64,000 nt of DNA from positions 1 to 64,000 of the forward strand of contig NZ_LQNT01000011.1 in NCBI RefSeq assembly GCF_001619585.1, read 5' to 3'. Source of the stretch: Bhargavaea cecembensis (GTDB lineage: Bacteria > Bacillota > Bacilli > Bacillales_A > Planococcaceae). Every line of letters begins with the position of its first letter. Position 1 is the first letter of the stretch. Positions 53,077 to 60,618 of the stretch are shown in pieces. Below the pieces are notes generated by a model, which ran no database searches, had not been told where the DNA came from, and saw only the letters and a list, made by a program, of their open reading frames with translations. Made by a program: the position numbers and the translations under genes.

Positions 53077-53358
53077 TTGTGTCCCCCCCTGCCGCATTGT
53101 CGTGTACCGGCCGCAAACGCTGCGAACCGGGGCTTAGCCGCTCCGGTTTGGACAGGAGCAGCGCGGCAATATTCAGTCCTATTGCAAACATCATCGTCTC
53201 TTTGATTATACACAACGTTTTCCGGCTTAGCCTCTATACATTTCCGGCAGGCCGGCACAAAAAACCGACTTGACCCGGACGACCCCATTGTATGCCCGGG
53301 CGGTAAGGGATTCAAGACGCTCAAAGCGGCCCGATTGTTTTTTCTTTTGGTCCAAAAG

Positions 53359-53382
53359 GTTTTCAAACTGCCCGGAGGGAAT
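53359..53382 (+). promoter_or_regulatory. Possible sigma-B promoter of the UspA gene
   Basis: GTTTTC, 12 nt and GGGAAT lie about 100 nt ahead of a universal stress gene. The spacer is short and both elements are imperfect. The rest of 53077-53485 shows no gene; a few GC-rich hairpins are present, and a 62-codon minus-strand frame there lacks support. Confidence 0.35.
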
Positions 53383-53485
53383 ATAGTATTAATATAGAGA
53401 ACGTTTCCCCGCGTCCGGATGGCCCGGGCGCCGGCGGGCGGATCGCATCCGCCCATTCCGGAAACCGAAGGAGGATACCGGACAA

Positions 53486-53902
53486 ATGTACGAAAAAATT
53501 ATTGTTGCCGTGGACGGCTCCGCCCATTCCAGGCGCGCCGCCAAGCATGGAGCCACCCTCGCGAAGGCGACCGGCTCGTCCGTTGACCTGCTTTTTGTCG
53601 TCGACCACGACCGCTCCCGTCCACAGGAATATGAAGGTGTCACAAAAGAAGAGCTGGAAGCACGCATCCGTGATCAACTGTCCGAGGTTTTCGCCATTTT
53701 CACTGATAAGGGGGTCCATCCCGGACTGCAGATCCAGTTCGGTGAACCAGGGCCCGCAATAGTCAAATTCATCAATTCGGCAGGGTATGACCTGGCCATT
53801 GTCGGCAGCCGCGGGTTGAATGCTTTCCAGGAGATGGTCCTCGGCAGCGTCAGCCACAAAGTCGCCAAGCGCGCCGAATGCCCTGTCCTGCTCGTAAAGT
53901 AA
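53486..53902 (+). CDS. Universal stress protein, UspA family
   Basis: This 138-residue protein has the UspA fold with KIIVAVDGSAHSRRAAKHG at the N-terminus and the ATP-binding GSRGLNAFQEMVLGSVS near the C-terminus, so it is of the nucleotide-binding class. ATG follows GAAGGAGG. A terminator lies directly after it. Confidence 0.92.
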   Translation: MYEKIIVAVDGSAHSRRAAKHGATLAKATGSSVDLLFVVDHDRSRPQEYEGVTKEELEARIRDQLSEVFAIFTDKGVHPGLQIQFGEPGPAIVKFINSAGYDLAIVGSRGLNAFQEMVLGSVSHKVAKRAECPVLLVK

Positions 53903-53929
53903 ACCGTCCCCGGAGAGGGATGGTTTTTT
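53902..53929 (+). terminator. Terminator after the UspA gene
   Basis: AACC-TCCC/GGGA-GGTT, an imperfect short stem, followed by six T. Confidence 0.72.
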
Positions 53930-53998
53930 CTTTGCGCTACATTTGAGACTGAACTTTGAGATAATGGAGACAGAGCAGACCTAAGGGGGAAACAGCAC

Positions 53999-55015
53999 AT
54001 GAAAAAAGGAAAATGGAATGCCATCACGGATGTCGAGGGGGTTTCGGTCGGCCATGTCACGCTTGACCGGCCCGGGGACGGAGAAGATTATTTCTGCACA
54101 GGGGTGACGGCCATCCTCCCGCACGGGGGCAACTGGTTCGAGGAAAAGCCGGCTGCCGCGTCGTTTGTCCTGAACGGTTTCGGCAAGACGGCGGGGCTCG
54201 TCCAGGTCGAGGAACTTGGCGTTCTGGAATCGCCGATCATGCTGACGAATACGTTCAGCGTGGGCGCGGTGCTTGAAGGAACGCTCCAATACATGCTGGA
54301 GGAAAACCCGGCAATCGGGGACTCCACCAGTTCGCTCAATATCGTGGTCGGCGAGTGCAATGACAGCTTCCTGAACTCAATGCGAAAAATGGCCGTGCGG
54401 CCGGATGATGCCGTCCGGACGATCCGCGAAGCTGTAGGTGGGGAACTGGCACAGGGCGCGGTCGGAGCCGGCAAGGGCATGATCTGCTACGGCGCGAAAG
54501 GCGGCATCGGCAGTTCGTCACGGATCGTGGCGGCAGGCAGCCGGTCGTTTACCGTCGGCACGCTCGTCCTTACCAACTTTGGCCGGGGCCAAGAGTGCCG
54601 CTTCCCGGGCTGGGTTGCGCCGGAAGAGCCGGCTCCCGAAACCCCGGTTGCCGAAGAAGACAAGCGACCGGACGGCTCGGTCATCATCGTTGTCGCGACC
54701 GATGCCCCGCTCGATGCCCGCCAGCTAAAGCGAATTGCCAGGCGCGCTGCGATCGGACTCGGCCGGACAGGCACCCATATCCACAATGGTAGCGGAGACA
54801 TCATCATCGCCTTCTCGAACGGACTGCTGACTCGACACGGCGGTGAAGCCATGACCGTCACACGGGAAATCATCAAAGACGACCACCCGGTTATGAATGA
54901 TCTGTTCGAAGCTGCGATCGCTTCAACCGAGGAAGCGGTCCTGCAGTCGCTTCTCCACGCGGAGACAACGGCCGGCAGGAAAGGGAGAGTTGTCAGGAAA
55001 GCGGAATTCCGTTGA
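53999..55015 (+). CDS. P1-family (DmpA-like) aminopeptidase/esterase
   Basis: This 338-residue protein belongs to peptidase family S58 (DmpA, L-aminopeptidase/D-esterase). The N-terminal ITDVEGVSVGHVTL, NTFSVGAVLEGTLQY and the self-cleaving nucleophile region GGIGSSSRIV are conserved. Such enzymes autoprocess into two chains. ATG follows AAGGGGGA. A terminator follows the stop. Confidence 0.9.
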   Translation: MKKGKWNAITDVEGVSVGHVTLDRPGDGEDYFCTGVTAILPHGGNWFEEKPAAASFVLNGFGKTAGLVQVEELGVLESPIMLTNTFSVGAVLEGTLQYMLEENPAIGDSTSSLNIVVGECNDSFLNSMRKMAVRPDDAVRTIREAVGGELAQGAVGAGKGMICYGAKGGIGSSSRIVAAGSRSFTVGTLVLTNFGRGQECRFPGWVAPEEPAPETPVAEEDKRPDGSVIIVVATDAPLDARQLKRIARRAAIGLGRTGTHIHNGSGDIIIAFSNGLLTRHGGEAMTVTREIIKDDHPVMNDLFEAAIASTEEAVLQSLLHAETTAGRKGRVVRKAEFR

Positions 55016-55027
55016 TGGGGCAACCAT

Positions 55028-55067
55028 AAAAAAGAGAACTTCCGGGTTTGCGGAAGTTCTCTTTTTT
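55028..55067. terminator. Bidirectional terminator after the P1 peptidase gene
   Basis: AAAAAAGAGAACTTCCG/CGGAAGTTCTCTTTTTT is a 17-bp stem. Confidence 0.93.
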
Positions 55068-55086
55068 CTCTTTTAAAGAAACTAGT

Positions 55087-55103
55087 GATCAAAAACCGGT
55101 CAC
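55087..55103. repeat. Left copy of a 17-bp direct repeat
   Basis: GATCAAAAACCGGTCAC matches the 3' end of the lipoprotein gene at 56206-56222 with one mismatch. Read on the minus strand it still encodes DVTGF-stop, in place of NVTGF-stop. It therefore looks like a duplicated gene end flanking the AT-rich cassette. Confidence 0.8.
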
Positions 55104-55147
55104 ATCCTGACACAGCCTGCTTGGATTGGAACGATGTACACTAACTG

Positions 55148-56032
55148 TTAGAGGGATATATTAAAGTCTTTTTCGGAAGTTCCATACTTATTTTTGGCTA
55201 CTAATTTAATGACATACTTTGTGTTTCTAGGTACGTTGTCTAGGAAGTAATAGCCTTCATTACCTTGAAATGTTGTTAGTAATTCCCCATCGACATAAAC
55301 ATCAAAAGAGTCGGCATATTTAATATCACCAATCCATAGCTCTACTCCAGATTTATAAGTTCCCCATTGTACATGAGCATTGGCAAGCACTGGCGGTATA
55401 TGAGGAATCACCTCAAAATATTCATCAGTGGAATCAGAAGCATTATCATGTCCGTCAATTGCAATTACCTTTACATAGTAATTTGGATCGGGATTAGATA
55501 AGTTTAAACCTGTGAAGACATACTCAGTATTCGTTCCAATATCATGAGTAGTGATTTCGCCGTCCATTACATGTCCCAATTCAATTCTGTAATTTGCAAT
55601 ATCTGTAGAAATTGACGGGTCAAACGTTATCTTAACTTTACTTGGCGTTGCATTTACAACACGTAAATTACTGATTGCTTCAGGAGCTTCAATGTCTTTT
55701 TTGACAATTAATTTGTCTTCAAAGTATAAATCTCCTCTTTCGTTTTGAGTAAATTTGCTTAACAATTTTTCGTTTAATTGTTTCATCGAATCAATTTCAG
55801 TCTGCTGTTCAGAAATGGTTGTGTTGGCAACGGCCAATTCGTCTTTAAGAGATTTTACTTCGTCTTTAAGTGTAAGAAGGTCTTTAACCTCAATCACCAA
55901 GTTAGAAACGGTTGTTTGTAATTCTGCTAGTTGCTTCGGAATTCCATTGTTAGAATTAGGTGCCGCACTGACACCAACGCCACCTATGAGTAAGAGCAGT
56001 GCTACTGCTGGTACTAAAATTTTTAGTCTCAT
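55148..56032 (-). CDS. Secreted coiled-coil/fibronectin-III-like protein, AT-rich
   Basis: This 294-residue protein has a signal peptide (VPAVALLLLIGGVGVSA) and a heptad-rich coiled coil (about residues 30-95, KDEVKSLKDELAVANTTI). Two fibronectin-III-like modules follow (ISNLRVVNATPSKVKITFDP). ATG at 56032 is 7 nt after GGGGGG. Base use is far more A/T-rich than its neighbours, a sign of recent acquisition, and the gene is flanked by a 17-bp direct repeat. It is probably cell-surface or secreted; no function is known. Confidence 0.8.
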   Translation of the reverse strand: MRLKILVPAVALLLLIGGVGVSAAPNSNNGIPKQLAELQTTVSNLVIEVKDLLTLKDEVKSLKDELAVANTTISEQQTEIDSMKQLNEKLLSKFTQNERGDLYFEDKLIVKKDIEAPEAISNLRVVNATPSKVKITFDPSISTDIANYRIELGHVMDGEITTHDIGTNTEYVFTGLNLSNPDPNYYVKVIAIDGHDNASDSTDEYFEVIPHIPPVLANAHVQWGTYKSGVELWIGDIKYADSFDVYVDGELLTTFQGNEGYYFLDNVPRNTKYVIKLVAKNKYGTSEKDFNISL

Positions 56033-56205
56033 ATAAAATCCCCCCACTATATTTATTTTAGTTTTTTATAGTCTTTCAAGTTCCAGCTCTTCGTCACGCT
56101 CAATACTAATCGTTCTTGCTTAACATTGTCGATATGATAACTTCAGCATCTGCATAAAGCTTGATCGGTCCCAAAGGCGTAATTAGCATCCATCATGCCC
56201 TTTTC

Positions 56206-56222
56206 GATTAAAAACCGGTCAC
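56206..56222. repeat. Right copy of the 17-bp direct repeat
   Basis: GATTAAAAACCGGTCAC, the last codons and stop of the lipoprotein gene. It pairs with the copy at 55087. The 170 bp from the AT-rich gene to here are also AT-rich and carry no visible gene. Confidence 0.8.
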
Positions 56223-56582
56223 GTTGTCAAACGCGCGCTGCTTCCCATTCACCCTGACTTCAATCGTGTCTCGTTTAGCGTCTGTCTGTAATTCGTAGAC
56301 ATGGGTTTCCGGAACTTCCTGCGTCTCGCCCGATTCATCCAGCTGGATGATGACCGTATTGTCTTTGATTTCGTAGTCTGCTGCCACAGCCTGCTCAGAT
56401 TCGAAGACGATGTAGGACTGGTCTTTAGAAGAGAGCAGCTGAAGGGCCTGGTCGGGTTTGACCAGCTCCCAGACATCGCCCGGCACCTGATTGACTTCAG
56501 TGAAGCTCGTGACTTCCGGGTCACTGCAGGCTGACGATACGAGAGCTGCAGCAATCAACCAGCCATGTAATATCCTTTTCAC
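56208..56582 (-). CDS. Hypothetical lipoprotein, 124 aa
   Basis: This 124-residue protein has a signal peptide ending in a VSSAC lipobox (Cys19). The rest is a small acidic beta-rich domain (SYIVFESEQAVAADYEIKD). I do not recognise the family. Its 3' end serves as one arm of the 17-bp direct repeat around the AT-rich gene. A long 20-bp repeat array lies upstream. Confidence 0.75.
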   Translation of the reverse strand: MKRILHGWLIAAALVSSACSDPEVTSFTEVNQVPGDVWELVKPDQALQLLSSKDQSYIVFESEQAVAADYEIKDNTVIIQLDESGETQEVPETHVYELQTDAKRDTIEVRVNGKQRAFDNVTGF

Positions 56583-56620
56583 ATTCTTCCCCTCTCCCCG
56601 GGTGATCCGTTCGTTTATTT

Positions 56621-56980
56621 CAAATCAGGGCTCCTTGTTTCAAGTCGGGCTCCCTTATTGCAACTTCACACTCCTTATTTCAAGTCGGCACTCCTTATTG
56701 CAACTTCGCTTTCCTTATTTCAAGTCGGCACTCCTTATTGCAACTTCGCCCTCCTTATATCAAATCGGCATCCCTTATTGCAACTTCGCCCTCCTTATTT
56801 CAAATCGGGGCCCTATGCGGCAAATCAGATCCCCATGTGGCAGATCGGAGGCCTATGTGGCAAATCCGGGCGCCATGTAGCAAATCGGCACCCCATGCGG
56901 CAAAACCGGGCTCCTTGTGGCAAATCGGCACCCCATGCAGAAAATCACTGCGCCACACCGCAATTACACGCCCCTTATTG
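56621..56980. repeat. Array of eighteen exact 20-bp units
   Basis: Units start every 20 bp from 56621 to 56961 without any insertion or deletion. In the first half two types alternate, CAAGTCGGCACTCCTTATTG and CAACTTCGCCCTCCTTATTT, giving a 40-bp superperiod. In the second half the type is CAAATCGGCACCCCATGCGG. The array fills the whole gap between the lipoprotein start and the acylase stop. No terminator is visible between the acylase and the array. Confidence 0.95.
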
Positions 56981-56994
56981 GGAACTCCCCCTCC

Positions 56995-59355
56995 TCACGG
57001 CACAAGCTTAAGCTCATCACCTTCCGCGGTCCCATCAATCCGGGTCTCATGGTAGTCCCCGTTCACCCAGTCCTCGACCTGGTCATGGAACCAGTCGGAT
57101 TTGACATGGCCGCTCTGGCCGGGGCCGACGATATGCCAGGCGCGGGAAAGGTCAGAGAGATCCGCCACGAACCGCCAGGACGCGCCGTGGTCGGCCGTGC
57201 CGTCATGGTTGAATCCGGCGGCCTGGACGGTGATGTGGGAGCCGGAGACCGGCGTACTCGGCGGATTCAGGTACTGCTCCAGGATCGGAGAGGCACCGCC
57301 TACCGGGTGCGGGAAGACGAGCTGGTGATAGTCGCCCCATTTCCAGTTGTCCGCGTCATCCCCATAGGCGTCCGCGATTGACATGATTGCGCGCTTGAAT
57401 GAATCTTTGACCCAGGCGTCCACGCCACCGTAACCCGTCACCCATGCACCCGGGTTACCGGCGTAAGCCTGCCGCATCATCTCATCGGATATGTGGTTCT
57501 TTCCGGTCATGAGCGAGTAGACATCGTCCGGCATGGAGGAGCGGAACATCGTCCGGGGCAATTGCTGGATCCAGCGATGGAAGATCAGCGGCGCACCGAG
57601 ATCCTTATCGTCCTCGAGTTCCCACTCTTCCAGTATCCGGACGGCGGAAGCGTATTCTTCCGCAGCGCCCGTCGCCTGCAGCGAGCCGATCATCTCATCG
57701 AGAAACTCCTGTGCATGCAGGTTTTTCACATCCATCTGGAGGGCCATCATGTCCTCCGGCGTCAGGTCATCGCCTTCCCGGAGCACTTCCGCGATGCGTT
57801 CATAACGGTAAGGCTGTGCCCAGAAGTCTGTGATGTGGTACGGATAATCTTCCCCGATGACCCGGTTGTTCGCCGTTGCGATAAATCCTTCTTCGGGGTT
57901 TACGGAAGCCGGCAGCTCCTCATACGGGATATAACCTTCCCATCCATACTCCGGCGAATAAGCGGGCACCGGCAGCTGACCGTCCCCTTTCTTGCGGATC
58001 GGAATGTTGCCGTTCGCCTTGTAGGCAATCGTCCCGTCCTTCGAGGCGAAGACAAAGTTCTGCGCCGGCGCATTAAAGTTTTCCAGAGCCTTCTCGAATT
58101 CCTGCCAGTTGGACGCTTTGTTGTACGTCAGCACGGCTTCAAGCTCCCTCGTCGGCTCAAGCGCCGTCCATTGCATGGACAGCACTGCGCCCGGGCCGGT
58201 CTCTTCCAGCAAGAGGTTCGAGATGATGGGCCCCCTCCGTGTAGTGACCGCGTGGAATTCGACCGTCTCTCCGTCCTTCACCCGGATCGGCTCGTCGCGC
58301 ACGTCCGCCTGCTCCCACTGCCCGTCGTAGAGGAACTGTGTCGGGTCTTTCGGGTTCGGCTGTTCGATATACAGGTCCTGCACGTCCGGTCCGACATTCG
58401 TCACGCCCCAGGCGATGTTCTCGTTGTGGCCGAGGATGATGCCGGGAACGCCTCCGAAGATGACGCCGGCAACATTCTGCTCCGGCGACTCCAGATGCAT
58501 CTCGTACCAGATGGACGGCGTCGTGAGACCAAGATGAGGATCGTCGGCAAGAAGGGGCTTGCCCGATGCCGTCTTGTCGCCGGAGACGACCCAGTTGTTG
58601 CTGCCGTTGAACTCAGGCGGAATCAACGATGCATCAAAAGCTCCCGCGATCTGAACAGGGTTTTCCCTGTTCGCTTCAATGACAGAAGACGCATCCTCCG
58701 GATATTGAATAAAGAGTTCCTCCATCTTCTCCCCGTCGAAATGGTTCACTGCCCAGTGACGGAAAGCCAGCGCCTGCCAGTTTCCTCCCAGGTCATAGGC
58801 CATGAACTTGCCGATCGTCAGAGAATCAAGCGGTGTCCACTCCTCCGGCTCGTACCCGAGCAGGCTGAACTCGTACGGCAGCTTTCCGTCTTCTTTCGCC
58901 TGCCCGATATAGGCATTCACCCCTTCGGCAAACCAGCCGAGGACCTGCTTGGCTTTCTCTCCGTATGCCTCATGCGACTGTTCTGCAGCATGGCGGAGAC
59001 TGAACGTGCGGAACAGCTTGTCGGATGGCACCGCTGCCTCGCCGACCACTTCCGCAAGCGTGCCGGATGCCTGCCTCCGGGCCAGGTCCATCTGGAACAG
59101 CCGGTCCTGCGCCTGGACATACCCTTGTGCCCGGTACAGATCCGCATCAGACTCCGCACGGATATGCGGCACGCCCTTGCTGTCCCGCACGACCGTCACA
59201 CCCGACTCCAGCACCGGCACGCGGAGCTCGCCTTCGGTGACGGGCGCGGACCTTCCTATGTAGATGTTAATAAAAATCAGTGCGGCAACACCGAGTATCA
59301 CGGCCACCCCCGCCGCATACAGGACGAAACGCAGCCATTTTGGCCACTTCCTCAT
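56995..59355 (-). CDS. Penicillin-acylase family N-terminal nucleophile hydrolase
   Basis: This 786-residue protein has an N-terminal membrane anchor (VLYAAGVAVILGVAALIFI). The proenzyme then has alpha and beta chains split at Gly251-Ser252 (EFNGSNNWVVSG). The nucleophile serine and the downstream oxyanion/GPDVQDLYIEQ region are intact. Members cleave penicillin G, cephalosporins or acyl-homoserine lactones; this one could be any of these. ATG at 59355 is 8 nt after GGGGGG. It follows the Mrp operon on the same strand, beyond a terminator. Confidence 0.92.
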   Translation of the reverse strand: MRKWPKWLRFVLYAAGVAVILGVAALIFINIYIGRSAPVTEGELRVPVLESGVTVVRDSKGVPHIRAESDADLYRAQGYVQAQDRLFQMDLARRQASGTLAEVVGEAAVPSDKLFRTFSLRHAAEQSHEAYGEKAKQVLGWFAEGVNAYIGQAKEDGKLPYEFSLLGYEPEEWTPLDSLTIGKFMAYDLGGNWQALAFRHWAVNHFDGEKMEELFIQYPEDASSVIEANRENPVQIAGAFDASLIPPEFNGSNNWVVSGDKTASGKPLLADDPHLGLTTPSIWYEMHLESPEQNVAGVIFGGVPGIILGHNENIAWGVTNVGPDVQDLYIEQPNPKDPTQFLYDGQWEQADVRDEPIRVKDGETVEFHAVTTRRGPIISNLLLEETGPGAVLSMQWTALEPTRELEAVLTYNKASNWQEFEKALENFNAPAQNFVFASKDGTIAYKANGNIPIRKKGDGQLPVPAYSPEYGWEGYIPYEELPASVNPEEGFIATANNRVIGEDYPYHITDFWAQPYRYERIAEVLREGDDLTPEDMMALQMDVKNLHAQEFLDEMIGSLQATGAAEEYASAVRILEEWELEDDKDLGAPLIFHRWIQQLPRTMFRSSMPDDVYSLMTGKNHISDEMMRQAYAGNPGAWVTGYGGVDAWVKDSFKRAIMSIADAYGDDADNWKWGDYHQLVFPHPVGGASPILEQYLNPPSTPVSGSHITVQAAGFNHDGTADHGASWRFVADLSDLSRAWHIVGPGQSGHVKSDWFHDQVEDWVNGDYHETRIDGTAEGDELKLVP

Positions 59356-59432
59356 TCCATCATCCCCCCTGACCTTTTGAATTCTCCCCTTTCCTGGAAA
59401 ACCCTTCTTGACCCGCATTGGACACGCACAAG

Positions 59433-59473
59433 AAAAAGCAGACCCGGACGGCTGTCAGCCGTCGGATCTGCTT
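59433..59473 (-). terminator. Terminator overlapping the end of mrpG
   Basis: The minus strand has AAGCAGATCCG-ACGGCTG/CAGCCGT-CGGGTCTGCTT, a long stem with a T-run. It includes the mrpG stop codon. Confidence 0.88.
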
Positions 59474-59838
59474 TCTTTTTCCTGTATGAGTTTTTCCCTG
59501 GCTTCCGCCAGTTCGTCCCCTTTCGAAATATCCGCCAGCCTGACGCCCGACCTGTGCGCAGCACGGATAATGACGTGTCCGGCTACAGGGGCCGTCAGGA
59601 AGACGAAGATGATTCCGAGCAGAAGGCGGACACTGATGAATCGCTCGACAGCCCAAAAATAGAGAAAGGCACCGAGCAGCGAAAGCAGGACCGCGAGTGT
59701 GGAACTTTTCGTTCCTGCGTGGGAACGGGTGTAAACATCAGGCAGGCGGATGATCCCGATGGCACTGATGACACTCATGACACCGCCGGTCACCATCAGG
59801 ATCGCGGCAATGTATTCAACGATTGTGTCTGCGTTCAA
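59455..59838 (-). CDS. mrpG: Na+/H+ antiporter subunit MrpG
   Basis: This 127-residue protein has three membrane helices and the MrpG/MnhG signature VISAIGIIRLPDVYTRSHAGTKS. It is part of the heptameric Mrp antiporter, which extrudes sodium in exchange for protons. The start overlaps mrpF by 23 nt. It is the last gene of the operon. Confidence 0.95.
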   Translation of the reverse strand: MNADTIVEYIAAILMVTGGVMSVISAIGIIRLPDVYTRSHAGTKSSTLAVLLSLLGAFLYFWAVERFISVRLLLGIIFVFLTAPVAGHVIIRAAHRSGVRLADISKGDELAEAREKLIQEKESRSDG

Positions 59839-60100
59839 CGATGATCCCCCTCTCGATGTACTTCGAGAAGGCGATCGTCCCGATAAAGCTCAGTATTCCG
59901 AGAATCAGGATCACTTCCATGAATGCCTTTGTCAGGAGGATGCAGGACACGACTGCGATCGCCGCCAGCAGGTTCACACCGATCATGTCGAGTGCAATGA
60001 CGCGGTCCGGCTTTGTCGGCCCTTTGATGATCCGGTAGACCGCAATGAGAATCGTGAATGAGAACAGCACGAGCGAGATGAGCATGAGGAACTTCACCAT
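59816..60100 (-). CDS. mrpF: Na+/H+ antiporter subunit MrpF
   Basis: This 94-residue protein has three membrane helices and the conserved KGPTKPDRVIALDMIGVNLLA segment. Its start overlaps the mrpE stop (TAATG), implying coupled translation. Confidence 0.95.
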   Translation of the reverse strand: MVKFLMLISLVLFSFTILIAVYRIIKGPTKPDRVIALDMIGVNLLAAIAVVSCILLTKAFMEVILILGILSFIGTIAFSKYIERGIIVERRHNR

Positions 60101-60618
60101 TATCGCGTCACCTCCATAATCGCTTGTTCGAAATTATTCAGCTGCGCAAGTAGCGCTTCTTTGGAGGAATCAAGATCCATCGCGTGGATGTACATCCCCT
60201 GACCGTCTTCGGTGATTTCCATTACGACCGAACCCGGCGTAAGCGTTAGCAGCAGGGAGAGCATCGTCACTTCGGCATCGCTCTCAAGGACGGTGTCGTA
60301 TCGGAATATGCCCGGACGAATTTTCAATGTCGGGCTCAGGATCTGGGCGATGACAGAAATGCTCGACTTGACCAGTTCCCTGTTAAAGATCAGAACAAGC
60401 TTGATGATTGCGAACAGCTTGCGTAAATAAAATTGGGTTCCGAAGAAACGGTGCATGAAGAAGACGATGAAGATCCCGACGATGAAGCCCGCGATAAACG
60501 TTGTCGCACGAAACTGGTCCTCGTCAAGAAGCAGCATCCAGAGGAACGCGATGAACAGGTTCAGGAGGAACTGTGCGGCCGTCGCACCGAACCCTTCGTC
60601 TCCGGCAAACTTGTTCAT
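60100..60618 (-). CDS. mrpE: Na+/H+ antiporter subunit MrpE
   Basis: This 172-residue protein has an N-terminal membrane region (FLLNLFIAFLWMLL and FIAGFIVGIFIVFFMHRF) and a cytoplasmic tail with LTLTPGSVVMEI, the MrpE hallmark. Overlaps with mrpD and mrpF show tight operon packing. Confidence 0.95.
   Translation of the reverse strand: MNKFAGDEGFGATAAQFLLNLFIAFLWMLLLDEDQFRATTFIAGFIVGIFIVFFMHRFFGTQFYLRKLFAIIKLVLIFNRELVKSSISVIAQILSPTLKIRPGIFRYDTVLESDAEVTMLSLLLTLTPGSVVMEITEDGQGMYIHAMDLDSSKEALLAQLNNFEQAIMEVTR

Noticed and set aside
52952-53215. Small minus-strand gene upstream of the double-GNAT gene
   Set aside because: It overlaps the GNAT start out of frame, has only a weak ribosome site and its product loses any character after about 15 residues.
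56621-56980. CRISPR array
   Set aside because: Units are only 20 bp in all, conserved cores are 10-14 bp and the variable parts are too short to be spacers; no cas genes are near.
57493-59844. A 783-codon open frame on the plus strand
   Set aside because: It is antisense to the penicillin-acylase and mrpG genes, has no recognisable domain and reflects high GC content; the minus-strand genes are clear.
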